This document shows, piece after piece, positions 26,094 through 34,546 of a stretch of DNA of 61,934 bases (the first letter of the stretch is position 1; each line of letters opens with the position of its first letter). A program made the position numbers and the translations under genes. This DNA comes from JAZFYD01 sp036443405 (GTDB taxonomy: Bacteria; Planctomycetota; PLA2). The DNA lies in the NCBI GenBank assembly GCA_036443405.1, contig JAZFYD010000027.1, positions 1-61,934 on the forward strand, given 5' to 3'. A model generated the notes under the pieces. That model was given only the letters and a program-made list of their open reading frames with translations, was not told where the DNA came from and did not search any database.

Positions 26094-28262
26094 GTGTCAG
26101 TTCGTCTTTACCATCTCGCCCATGAGCTCAAACTCCAGAGCAGCGAACTCCTGGAGACGCTCAAAGAAAAGGGCATGGCCGTTCAGAGCGTAATGGGCGT
26201 ATTGGACGCCGAAGCAGCCGAGACGGCTCGTCGAGTCGTTTCGGGCGAACTCGTGCTCAAGAAGCGCGCACTCGGCGACGCGGAGGTCGTCAGCCTGCCG
26301 CCGCCGGTTGTCCCCGCGCCGGCAAATCCGATCCGGCCCCTGCAGCCCGCGGCGCGTGCGACCACCAAGGGGCGGCGCCTCGACACGACGCGGCCCGGCC
26401 CCACGCCGCGTCGGGGCATCCGCATCTTCCGTCAGAAGGAAACGCGCGAACGCCGCCACGCCGACCAGCAAAAGGCCGAGGAGATCTTCGCCGGCCGCAC
26501 GATCCCGATCGTCGTTCCGATCGCGCTGAAGGAATTCAGCCAGCAGATCGGCGTCAAGACGAACACGCTGCTCCTGCACCTGATGAAGCAGGGTGTGCGC
26601 GTGAACCCGAACACGACGCTGGACGAGGAGATGGTCCTGATCCTGGCCGAGGCGTTCAACCGAACGGTCGAAATCCAGCAGAGCAAGACTGCCGAAGACG
26701 AGCTCGAGGAGTTGTTGCAGGGCGACGAGTCTGCGGACGAGGACACCACCGTGCGCCCGCCGGTCGTCGCCGTCCTGGGCCACGTCGATCACGGCAAGAC
26801 GTCGCTGCTCGACAACATCCGCAAGGCACGTGTCGCGGCCGGCGAGGCCGGCGGCATCACGCAGCACATCGGCGCGTACTCGGTCCAGGTCGACAAGGAC
26901 CACACGATCACGTTCATCGACACTCCGGGCCACGAGGCGTTCACCGAGATGCGCGCTCGCGGCGCGAAGATCACGGACATCGTGATCCTGATCGTCGCCG
27001 CGGACGACGGTGTGATGCCCCAGACGGAGGAGGCGCTGAACCACGCGCGTGCCGCCGAGGTGCCGATCATCGTCGCGATCAACAAGTGCGACCGGCCCGA
27101 CGCCAACCCCGACCAGACCCGCACCCAGCTCGCCGCCCTCGATCTGCCGCCGGAGGAATGGGGTGGCAACACGGCCATGGTCGAGGTCAGCGCCAAGACG
27201 GGCAAGGGCATCGAGAATCTCCTGGAGCGCATCGCGCTCGAAGCCGAGGTCCTCGAACTGCGTGCAAGCGAGAGTCGCTCCGCGGACGGCTTCGTTGTCG
27301 AAGCCAACAAACAGCCGGGCAAGGGCGTGGTCGCCACGCTGCTCGTGAAAAACGGCACACTCAAGCGCGGCGATACGCTGCTCGCGGGTTCCAGCCAGGG
27401 CAAGGTCAAGTCGCTGATGAACGAGCGCGGCCAGCAGCTCAAGGAGGCTGGACCTTCCATGCCGGTCGAGGTGACTGGGTTGGACGAGGTCCCCGAGGCC
27501 GGCTGGCGCTTCCAGGTCGTGGACGACGCGGACATCGCCAAGAAGGTCGCCGACGACCGCGCCGTGCGCCGCCGCGAACGCGATCTCGCCGCGAAGGCGC
27601 ACGGCAGCTTCGAACTGCTCATGGACCGTATGGGCGGCGACGTGCGCGAGCAGCGCCTGCTTTTGAAGGCGGACGTAAAGGGCTCGGTCGAGGCGATCCG
27701 CGGCAAGCTCACGCAGCTCGACAAGGGCACCGAAGATGTCGACGTGAAGCTTTTGCACTCCGGTGTCGGTGGCATCACCGAGTCCGACGTGTTGCTGGCG
27801 GAAGCGTCCGACGGCGTCATCCTCGGGTTCAACGTGGTCGCGGACGCCAAGGCGCGCGTGGCCGCCGACAGGAGGGGCGTCGCCATCCTCACCTACCAGG
27901 TGATCTACGAACTCCTGGACGAGGTGAAGCGCATGATGGAGGGCTTGATGCCCACCGACACCGAGGAGAGCGTCACAGGCCACGCCGAAATCCGTCAGAT
28001 GTTCGTCTACAAAAAGACCAAGATCGGCGGCTGCTTCGTCACGGACGGCGTGGTGAAGCGCGACTCGAGGCTCCGCCTGGTGCGCAACGGCATCGTCATC
28101 ATGAACGCCGGCGAGTTCGAGTCGCTCAAGCGCTTCAAGGACGACGCCAAGGAGGTCCGCGAGGGCTTCGAGTGCGGCATGCGCATCAAGAACTACGACG
28201 ACATCAAGGAAGGCGATGTCATCGAGGCCTACGAGCTGGAAGAGAAGAAACGGACTTTGTAG
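26094..28262 (+). CDS. infB: Translation initiation factor IF-2
   Basis: 722 residues from a GTG at 26094. An N-terminal IF2-N-like module (VRLYHLAHELKLQSSELL) is followed by a short Pro/Arg-rich linker and a second IF2-N module. The GTPase domain has GHVDHGKT (229-236), DTPGHE (276-281) and NKCD (330-333). Domains II-IV with the tRNA-binding C-terminus complete the protein. It places fMet-tRNA on the 30S subunit. The last bases and stop form one arm of an 18-bp hairpin. Confidence 0.97.
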   Translation: MSVRLYHLAHELKLQSSELLETLKEKGMAVQSVMGVLDAEAAETARRVVSGELVLKKRALGDAEVVSLPPPVVPAPANPIRPLQPAARATTKGRRLDTTRPGPTPRRGIRIFRQKETRERRHADQQKAEEIFAGRTIPIVVPIALKEFSQQIGVKTNTLLLHLMKQGVRVNPNTTLDEEMVLILAEAFNRTVEIQQSKTAEDELEELLQGDESADEDTTVRPPVVAVLGHVDHGKTSLLDNIRKARVAAGEAGGITQHIGAYSVQVDKDHTITFIDTPGHEAFTEMRARGAKITDIVILIVAADDGVMPQTEEALNHARAAEVPIIVAINKCDRPDANPDQTRTQLAALDLPPEEWGGNTAMVEVSAKTGKGIENLLERIALEAEVLELRASESRSADGFVVEANKQPGKGVVATLLVKNGTLKRGDTLLAGSSQGKVKSLMNERGQQLKEAGPSMPVEVTGLDEVPEAGWRFQVVDDADIAKKVADDRAVRRRERDLAAKAHGSFELLMDRMGGDVREQRLLLKADVKGSVEAIRGKLTQLDKGTEDVDVKLLHSGVGGITESDVLLAEASDGVILGFNVVADAKARVAADRRGVAILTYQVIYELLDEVKRMMEGLMPTDTEESVTGHAEIRQMFVYKKTKIGGCFVTDGVVKRDSRLRLVRNGIVIMNAGEFESLKRFKDDAKEVREGFECGMRIKNYDDIKEGDVIEAYELEEKKRTL

Positions 28263-28285
28263 CCAAGCTACAAAGTCCGTTTCTT
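28245..28285 (+). terminator. Perfect 18-bp hairpin spanning the infB stop codon
   Basis: Arms 28245-28262 and 28268-28285 are exact reverse complements around the loop CCAAG. The left arm includes the last five infB codons and its TAG. A short T-rich stretch (TTTCTTATATT) ends the right arm. It looks like an intrinsic terminator or attenuator between infB and the ylxP gene. Confidence 0.65.
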
Positions 28286-28293
28286 ATATTGCT

Positions 28294-28344
28294 GGCCCAA
28301 CGGCGGACGCCGTTGGAGCATTGCGTTCGAAGCGTTTGAGATGG
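28294..28344 (+). repeat. Stop-associated palindromic repeat after infB
   Basis: CCAACGGC-GGAC-GCCGTTGG (28297-28316) is followed by AGCATTGCGTTCGAAGCG and TTGAGATGG. The order relative to the upstream gene is the same as in the other copies. It stands just after the infB hairpin. Confidence 0.75.
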
Positions 28345-28398
28345 AAAACTACGGGGCTGGTCGCTAAGCGATCGGTCCCTTGTTTATGCTGACGGCCC

Positions 28399-28680
28399 AT
28401 GAACGTCGGGATCCTACAGGTTTCGTTTTCCCTGGAGCGCGTGCGATCGCTCAAAGAGAAGCGGCACGTCGTCAAGTCGATCCTTGGACGTGTGCGCGCG
28501 GAGTTCAACGTCAGCGCTGCCGAAGTCGACGATCAGGACCTTTGGAAATCCGCCGTCCTGGGCTTCGCCGCGGTTTCCAGCGACGCCACGTACCTCCGCG
28601 GCCAACTCGACACCCTGCTCGATTTCCTGCGCCGCCACCCCGAAGCCCGGGTCATCGACCACGAGATCGAACTGCTCTGA
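28399..28680 (+). CDS. ylxP: YlxP-like DUF503 protein
   Basis: 93 residues; family hallmarks are the opening VGILQVSFSLERVRSLKEKR and the C-terminal hydrophobic strand. DUF503 proteins are widely encoded between infB and rbfA, as here, and are thought to act in ribosome or translation functions; the role is not settled. A promoter may lie after the infB hairpin, since 136 bases separate the genes. Confidence 0.9.
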   Translation: MNVGILQVSFSLERVRSLKEKRHVVKSILGRVRAEFNVSAAEVDDQDLWKSAVLGFAAVSSDATYLRGQLDTLLDFLRRHPEARVIDHEIELL

Positions 28681-28771
28681 GCCGCGGCCCTCGCCCCGCA
28701 AGGAGCCAGGGCAAGGGGACTCGCGATGCCAATTTCCGGATCGGGACATCCCAAGCGATAATCGCCCCACC

Positions 28772-29218
28772 ATGGTCGATCGCCGCCGCATCCAACGTCT
28801 CGAAAAGCAGATCCTGCAGACCGTCGCGCCGCTTGTCTCCTACGGGCTCAAGGATCCGCGACTCCAGTTCGTCACGGTCACCGGTGTGACCCTGGCCCGC
28901 GATCTTTCCGTCGCGCACGTCCGCTGGTCCGTGCTGGATGCGGCGACCCAACGATCCAAGGCCGAACACGCGCTCGTCGACGCGCGCGGCGCGATCCAGC
29001 AGTCGCTTGGCAAGGCGATGACCACGCGAACGTTGCCCCATCTCGAGTTTCACTACGACGAATCGATCGAGAAGGCGGCACGGGTGGATGAAATCCTGAT
29101 CCACCTGGAGAAGGAGCGCGCCGAGCGCCAGCCCCAATCGGAAACCGATACCAACGAATCCGACCCCGACGCGGACGAGAGCGCGGCCGACGATTCGGGC
29201 GCGGATCCGGCGACCTAG
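28772..29218 (+). CDS. rbfA: Ribosome-binding factor A
   Basis: 148 residues from the ATG at 28772; longer frames upstream are shadows. The KH-like RbfA domain covers residues 1-115 (RRIQRLEKQILQTVAPLVS, VTVTGVTLARDLSVAHV, then HLEFHYDESIEKAARVDEIL). The last 30 residues are an acidic Asp/Glu/Ser tail. RbfA matures the 30S subunit at the 16S 5' end. It completes the nusA-infB-ylxP-rbfA order. Confidence 0.93.
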   Translation: MVDRRRIQRLEKQILQTVAPLVSYGLKDPRLQFVTVTGVTLARDLSVAHVRWSVLDAATQRSKAEHALVDARGAIQQSLGKAMTTRTLPHLEFHYDESIEKAARVDEILIHLEKERAERQPQSETDTNESDPDADESAADDSGADPAT

Positions 29219-29265
29219 CCGGCGAGCGCGCTCCTAAAAGCGCGAAGCCGCGGCCCTAAACGGAT

Positions 29266-29294
29266 GAGGCCCCGATGTGTTTCACCGGGGCCTC
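29266..29294. terminator. Bidirectional hairpin terminator between rbfA and tRNA-His
   Basis: GAGGCCCCG (29266-29274) pairs exactly with CGGGGCCTC (29286-29294) around an 11-base loop. It serves converging transcripts of rbfA and tRNA-His. Confidence 0.6.
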
Positions 29295-29303
29295 GATCCA
29301 AGA

Positions 29304-29381
29304 TGGGGTGAGTGAGGGGATTCGAACCCCCGACCCCCAGAACCACAATCTGGTGCTCTAACCGACTGAGCTACACCCACC
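29304..29381 (-). tRNA. tRNA-His (GTG anticodon)
   Basis: On the minus strand the acceptor arm GTGGGTG pairs with CACTCAC, the anticodon stem CCAGA/TCTGG holds the loop TTGTGGT with anticodon GTG, and the T arm holds TTCGAAT. The discriminator is C73 and an extra G-1 is encoded at 29381, both identity marks of bacterial tRNA-His. CCA is encoded (29304-29306). Confidence 0.97.
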
Positions 29382-29540
29382 GTTTTGGGGAACTCCGGAG
29401 GTTAACGCAGACCGATCCGAACGCAAGCGGACGGTAGCGGAGGCGGGTCCTCGCGGGCACACGGGCGAGGGGGTTCTCGGTGACGGCCGCCGATGCCGGG
29501 TTCTAGGGACGGTGGGCGGTACAATTCTCGTCCAACCAAC

Positions 29541-30821
29541 ATGCTCCGCACCCACTTGGCCCGCACCTGCCTGTTCCTGCTCGCCGCGATGACCTTGGTT
29601 CCGTCGTGCGGCAGCGGCACCCTCGCCAACTTCTGGAAGCAGTTCCCGGCGTCCGCGTTCGAGGACGAAACCGAAGGGGGCGACGAGGGCGACGACGGAA
29701 GGCCGAACATCCCTGGGACATTCGAGCCGACCGAAGTCGCGTTCTTGGACATCGCGCAGGGTGTGGACGGCGACGTGCGCAACATCGAAGTCGCGGTCGT
29801 CGGCGCGCAAGCGCTCGCATTCTTGAGTGCCGACACCGAGGGCCTGCACGTCATCGACGTGACCACTCCGGAGGTGCTGACCACCTCCGAACTCCTAGGC
29901 ACAGTGCCCGGCAGCAACTTTGCCGGCGGGCGCGTGGACATGCTGGCCGTCATCGACGGAGTCCATCTCGTCTGCGCGGCCGTGGGCGCCAACACGAGTG
30001 CCAACAGCGTCACGGTACTGCACATCCCCACGCTGCAGGCGATCCTGAACGCGTCCGGCACCGACTTCAGCGCCGCGATCCTCTCTCGCGCAGGCGCCTC
30101 TATTTTGATCGACGGCGACGAGACCGGACGTGCGGGTGGCATCTCCGGCGGCGCCGGCTTTTTCTTCGTCGCAACGGGCGGCGACACGCTCGAATCCGCC
30201 AGCATCGATGCGACCGCCGGTACCTGGACCGCGAATCCCGGGTTCACTCCCGCTTCCCCCATAATCGACAAGTTCATCGATGTGATCGCGACCGGAACCA
30301 ACGCGTTCGCGTCCGTGTTCAGCAACGGCAGCCACGGCATCATCTCGATCACCGTGAATCTCGCTGCCCTGCCGCCGCTGTCGGTCGACACGGATCCGGC
30401 ACTCCAGGTCGCCGGGAACTTTTCGCGTTATGCCAACAACGCCGTGGGCGCCCCCGGCAACTGGGCGCTCGACCTCGCCGTCGAGGGCCCCATCCTGTTC
30501 GTTGGCGGCGACGATCAAGTCGAAACCTTCAACATCACGGCGCCGGCCCTGCCGATTCCCGCGCAGCCGCTGACCGAAAGCGGCGTCAACACGGTCAACA
30601 TCGCCGCGGCGGGTGGCGCGATCGCAGTCACGTCGGGCACCGAACTCGTGGTCTTCCAATCCGCGGGCGGCATCTCGACATCGGTCAGCTACGAGTTCAG
30701 CGAAATCAACCTGAACGCGCGCGGTGTTGCCTTGCGCAGCACCGCAACCGGCCGGTACGCGCTCGTCGCCGGCGGCGGCCGCGGACTGCGCGTCATCCAG
30801 TGGAGCAACATCCCCGGATGA
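29541..30821 (+). CDS. Lipoprotein with LVIVD-like beta-propeller repeats
   Basis: 426 residues from the ATG at 29541. A signal with lipobox LVPSC precedes an acidic Gly/Asp-rich linker. The rest has repeated beta-strand units with 'LHVIDVTTPE' type motifs, like LVIVD/choice-of-anchor propellers. Probably a surface or periplasmic lipoprotein. Its stop overlaps the TPR gene start by 4 bases (ATGA). No enzymatic motif is seen. Confidence 0.65.
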   Translation: MLRTHLARTCLFLLAAMTLVPSCGSGTLANFWKQFPASAFEDETEGGDEGDDGRPNIPGTFEPTEVAFLDIAQGVDGDVRNIEVAVVGAQALAFLSADTEGLHVIDVTTPEVLTTSELLGTVPGSNFAGGRVDMLAVIDGVHLVCAAVGANTSANSVTVLHIPTLQAILNASGTDFSAAILSRAGASILIDGDETGRAGGISGGAGFFFVATGGDTLESASIDATAGTWTANPGFTPASPIIDKFIDVIATGTNAFASVFSNGSHGIISITVNLAALPPLSVDTDPALQVAGNFSRYANNAVGAPGNWALDLAVEGPILFVGGDDQVETFNITAPALPIPAQPLTESGVNTVNIAAAGGAIAVTSGTELVVFQSAGGISTSVSYEFSEINLNARGVALRSTATGRYALVAGGGRGLRVIQWSNIPG

Positions 30822-32041
30822 CGGTCCGAGCCATCGCAGCCTTCGCGCGGCAAGCCGCGATTTTGGGCGTGATCGCCGCGTGCGTCCACGCGCAGGAAGA
30901 ACAGCAGACTGCCGGGCAGCTGTTTCGCGCCGGCTTGAAGGAGTACGAAACCGGCGACCTGGCCAAGGCAGCGGATCTGTTCGACGATGCGTGTCGCGCC
31001 GACGCGGGCGACTGGCGCGGACAGTTCTACCGCGGTCTCACCCTCGCTCGGCTCGCCCAGCTGGAGCGGGAGCCCGCGCGTCGCAACTCGTTGTTCCAGC
31101 AGGCTTTCACCGCCGTCGATCGGCTCACCAAAGCAACGGGCAGCCACTTCAACGACCCTCTGGTCCTCTTCCTCGAGGGCTACGTGGCGACAACGGCCGG
31201 CCAATACGGGCGCGGCTACGACCGGCTCTCCGAGGCGGTCCGTGTCCCGCGGCTCGGGTGGAAACCGTACACCAGACTGAAACTGCGCTCGCACGTTGAG
31301 GAGACGCTCGGCATCGCCGCCATGAGGCTCGGCCATAAGACTCTCCTCGCGGGTGACTTCGAGCTGGCACAGCGCTATCTGAACGATGCGGATCGCTATC
31401 TGTCGAACGACCACAAGAACCGCAACACCCTGGAACAAAACCTGGCGGTGGTCGACGAAGGACTGAGCCAATTCGAAAGCGCGGAGCGCCACCTCCGAAA
31501 CTGCGCAAAGTTGATGCCGAAGCGGCGCGACGAGTTCCTCGGTGTGAGTGCAACGATGTGGCTCGGCCAGCAGAAGTTCGATCGGGCGAAGAAGATCCTG
31601 AGCGAAATTCCGGTGAACAGCCGCGACCCCGACGTCGTGCGCGCGCGCGCCGCGCTCATGCGCGAGCTGGGACTGAAAGAGGGCGACGGTCCGCAGATGG
31701 ATGCGGCGATCGCGTTTTATCGCGAGACGCTTGAGTCGTATCCGAAAGGACGTGCCCACCGGCTGGTCGTCGATTGGTGCAAACTCGTCGACGAGAAGAT
31801 TGCACCCGGGACCGAAGCGGAAAACACGGAACTGCTGAAGGAGAGCCTCGGGTATCTGCGCGTCGAGGTGAAGCTGCGCCCGGAATGCCCGATCTGGTAC
31901 TGGTTCCTGCACAAGTTCGAGTTCATGCTCGGAAACGTCGACGAGGCCGCGCGGCTCAAACTCCTGCACGAACGCAAAAAGCTCGAGTGGGCGAAGGCCG
32001 ACAAGTTCGACCAGCACGGCCGCCCGCGCTGCGGCTCGTAG
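30818..32041 (+). CDS. Exported TPR-repeat protein
   Basis: 407 residues from the ATG at 30818; the much longer frame upstream is a shadow of the lipoprotein gene. A signal peptide ends near CVHAQ-EE. At least four TPR-like helix pairs follow (AGLKEYETGDLAKAADLF; LLAGDFELAQRYLNDADRYL; QFESAERHLRNCAKLMP; QKFDRAKKILSEI). It is coupled to the preceding lipoprotein and may act with it in the envelope. It converges on the CRTAC1 protein at 32068. Confidence 0.65.
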   Translation: MTVRAIAAFARQAAILGVIAACVHAQEEQQTAGQLFRAGLKEYETGDLAKAADLFDDACRADAGDWRGQFYRGLTLARLAQLEREPARRNSLFQQAFTAVDRLTKATGSHFNDPLVLFLEGYVATTAGQYGRGYDRLSEAVRVPRLGWKPYTRLKLRSHVEETLGIAAMRLGHKTLLAGDFELAQRYLNDADRYLSNDHKNRNTLEQNLAVVDEGLSQFESAERHLRNCAKLMPKRRDEFLGVSATMWLGQQKFDRAKKILSEIPVNSRDPDVVRARAALMRELGLKEGDGPQMDAAIAFYRETLESYPKGRAHRLVVDWCKLVDEKIAPGTEAENTELLKESLGYLRVEVKLRPECPIWYWFLHKFEFMLGNVDEAARLKLLHERKKLEWAKADKFDQHGRPRCGS

Positions 32042-32067
32042 CGCCCTCTTAAGCGCCAGCGCCCCCC

Positions 32068-33972
32068 CTATTTCTGCGCCACCGTGTGCTGGCGGTCCAC
32101 GCCCTGAAACGTGCGCGTCTCCGTGTCGCCGTTCGGCCAGACGATCTCGAGTTGCACGGCTCCGGTCCGTTCGCCCAGGCCCACGTGCAGCCGCGGATCG
32201 TTGCAACCCAGGAACCCACGGCCGCGTTGGATCTCGAAGTGCCGCACGAGATCGCCCGATGTCAGCTTCACCCGCGTTCCGATCGCTTCGCGATTGACCT
32301 TGCGAGCCGGATTGCCGGAAAACGAAAAACGGATCCAGTGGCCGCTCTCGCTCCCGCGTTCGTTGACCAGGACGTCAGGCGTTTCGTTCAGGTTCACGAC
32401 GACGAGGTCGAGGTCGCCGTCGTTGTGCAGATCCAACATCGCGAGGCCGCGCGAGCTCTTCTGAACCGCGAGACCGGGACCCATCGTCCGCGTCACTTCC
32501 TGGAACTTCAAACGCGTCTTGCCCTTGTACGTCGTGCTGTCGTTGCGAAACAGCTGGTTGAGCTGCGCGAAGTTCATGTTGAGTTGCGACGCCCCATCCA
32601 CTTCCGGATAGACGTGCCCGTTCACGAACATGAGATCCCGGTCGCCGTCGTTGTCGTAATCGAACGCCAGCACACCCCAGCCAAGGGACGCATACACCGC
32701 CTCCTTCACCCCGGCGCGTTTCGAAAGGTCCTTGTAGACCACGCCGTCGCCGACACGATGCGATACGTAGAGGTTGAACGTCTGCAACGCGAAGTTGGTC
32801 TTCAGGATCTCCGGCACGCCATCGTGATTCAGGTCCGCCGCATCGGCGCCCATCCCGGCCATCTCCTCGCCGTCGCGGCTCAGCGAGATCTGGTACTGGC
32901 TCGCCAGCTCCTTGAACGTCCCGTCGCGCTGATTCTCGAAGAAATACGACGGGGACGAATCGTTCGAAACGTAGATGTCCGGCCAGCCGTCGAGGTTCAC
33001 GTCGGTGAACAGGATCTGAAACGCGTATTGCGCGCCGCGCGTGGGATCGTCCTTGTTCGACCGGTGCACCCCCGAGCTCTTCGTGACGTCCTCGAAGCGC
33101 AGCTCGCCGTCGGAACCCGAGACGTTTCTGTAGAGGCGGTCCTGCTGACGCGGCAGACCCTTGGGGCCGCAATAGACGAGGAGGTTCTGCCACTCACAGA
33201 CCGCTGCGTTGATGATCCCCCCGTTGGAGTCCCACTTGATCGCCGGATCGTTGCGCATCCACTCGAACATGTCCGCGTAGTTCCCGATGTAGACGTCGAG
33301 ACGCCCGTCGCGGTCGTAGTCGCCGATGCCGATCCCGGTGGACCACTCCACGTCGGACTCCTTGCCGAGATAGAACCCGGCGGCCTTGGAGATGTCCTGA
33401 AAGTGCCCTTTGCCGTCGTTCACGAACACGCGGTTTCTGCCGATGTTCGTCACGATCAGGTCCTGGTCGCCGTCGTTGTCCAGATCCGCCGCGCACGCGC
33501 CGAACCCCCAGCCGTCGTCATCGGCGCCGCGCTGTTTGGCCTCGTTTCGAAACGTGCCGTCGCTTTGTTGCATGTAGAGCGCGTTGCGCGGCCGATCCTC
33601 ACCCGCGTAGACGCTGTCGCGCTTGCGCCCCACCAGCCACGACCCCTGCACGATATAGATGTCGAGCAGGCCATCGCCGTCGGCATCAAACACCGCCGCG
33701 CCGGGACCGACCGCGCTCATGATGAACTGCTTCTTGCCCGGCTCTCCGGTGCGGTTGAGCAGATCGATGCCGAGTTTCTGCGCCTGTTCCGTGAACCAGG
33801 GCCGCGAATCCGGCTCGGATTCGGGTTTTTCCGGTTCGCCGGGGTCGGCGGCGGCCGCGGCTTCGGACTTCTCCGTCGCCTGTTTTGGCCCGGATTCGGG
33901 CTCGCCCGAGCAGCTCGCGCAAAATCCGGCGCAGGCCGCCAACAAGATCACGATGCAGATCCAACGATGCAT
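32068..33972 (-). CDS. CRTAC1-type lipoprotein (VCBS/FG-GAP repeats plus ASPIC/UnbV)
   Basis: 634 residues from the ATG at 33972; the longer frame is a shadow. The signal ends with a lipobox-like FCASC. Then come six or more calcium-type repeats with DxDGDGxxD cores (DADGDGLLD, DLDNDGDQD, DYDRDGRLD, DVNLDGWPD, DYDNDGDRD, DLHNDGDLD), which suggests an integrin-like propeller. The C-terminal 110 residues form an ASPIC/UnbV domain ending in the typical VQLEIVWPNGDTETRTF. Such proteins are abundant in Planctomycetes; their role is unknown. A second member lies at 43368. Confidence 0.82.
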   Translation of the reverse strand: MHRWICIVILLAACAGFCASCSGEPESGPKQATEKSEAAAAADPGEPEKPESEPDSRPWFTEQAQKLGIDLLNRTGEPGKKQFIMSAVGPGAAVFDADGDGLLDIYIVQGSWLVGRKRDSVYAGEDRPRNALYMQQSDGTFRNEAKQRGADDDGWGFGACAADLDNDGDQDLIVTNIGRNRVFVNDGKGHFQDISKAAGFYLGKESDVEWSTGIGIGDYDRDGRLDVYIGNYADMFEWMRNDPAIKWDSNGGIINAAVCEWQNLLVYCGPKGLPRQQDRLYRNVSGSDGELRFEDVTKSSGVHRSNKDDPTRGAQYAFQILFTDVNLDGWPDIYVSNDSSPSYFFENQRDGTFKELASQYQISLSRDGEEMAGMGADAADLNHDGVPEILKTNFALQTFNLYVSHRVGDGVVYKDLSKRAGVKEAVYASLGWGVLAFDYDNDGDRDLMFVNGHVYPEVDGASQLNMNFAQLNQLFRNDSTTYKGKTRLKFQEVTRTMGPGLAVQKSSRGLAMLDLHNDGDLDLVVVNLNETPDVLVNERGSESGHWIRFSFSGNPARKVNREAIGTRVKLTSGDLVRHFEIQRGRGFLGCNDPRLHVGLGERTGAVQLEIVWPNGDTETRTFQGVDRQHTVAQK

Positions 33973-34546
33973 TGCGGGATTATAGTTCCGAAGCGTCGGC
34001 GGTCCCGTCTCCAGTTCCGCCCACTGGGCCCGACAGAGCGCCGGCAAATGACGCGAGAGCATCGTGTTGCAACACCCGCAGCGCGTCCCGCGCCCATCGG
34101 TTTCGTAACCCTTGGTCCGGCAACGATTTGGGTCGTCCCGCGACGCGCTGAAATCCTGTCCCCGAGTTTTTGCACAATGCCCAGCCGCTTCAAAGAGCAC
34201 CATTTCTAGGGTTTCGACCGATACTTAACACTAGATGTTGTGGTTTGAGGCGAAACTGAGCTCCGGCGGATCGGACGCGCGCCGGGACTGGAATGGCCGG
34301 GCCGGGCAAGTGGCCCGCCCAAGTTTTGTGGAAGCGATGATCGAGTTTGAAAGCGAGTGTCGGGTGGTTGGGATTTCACGGGGCGCGCGCGCTCCAAATC
34401 GGGAGTTCGAGTTCGGGATGGCGGGATGCTGCTCGGGGCGCCCGGATTCGGGAACCCGTTCGGAAATCCAGAAATCCGAATCAGAGCCTGATTCAGAGAC
34501 CTGATTCAGAAACCTGAATCAGAAAAACGGTTGGCGGAGGATGCGG
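33973..34546. other. Intergenic leader region upstream of nrdJ
   Basis: 574 bases without a supported gene. It contains a bulged GC hairpin near 34295-34320 and a palindromic repeat array at 34478-34524. I looked for a cobalamin riboswitch because nrdJ needs B12, and saw no recognisable B12 box. Confidence 0.4.
34478..34524 (+). promoter_or_regulatory. 13-bp palindromic repeat array before nrdJ
   Basis: A half unit (GAATCAGAG) and three 13-base units, CCTGATTCAGAGA, CCTGATTCAGAAA and CCTGAATCAGAAA, stand end to end. Each unit contains the near-perfect palindrome CTGAWTCAG. They end 23 bases before the start codon, so they could form a multi-site operator. They do not resemble the AT-rich NrdR box. 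Confidence 0.45.

Noticed and set aside
26097..27983. 628-codon open frame on the minus strand over infB
   Set aside because: It is the antisense shadow of a certain gene with strong GC codon bias; the product shows no domain.
29606..30817. Long N-terminal extension of the TPR protein at 30818
   Set aside because: It is an Arg-rich shadow of the lipoprotein gene; the ATG at 30818 gives a proper signal peptide and an ATGA overlap.
33973..34546. Cobalamin riboswitch before nrdJ
   Set aside because: No B12 box or recognisable multi-arm fold was found by eye; a covariance-model search would settle it.
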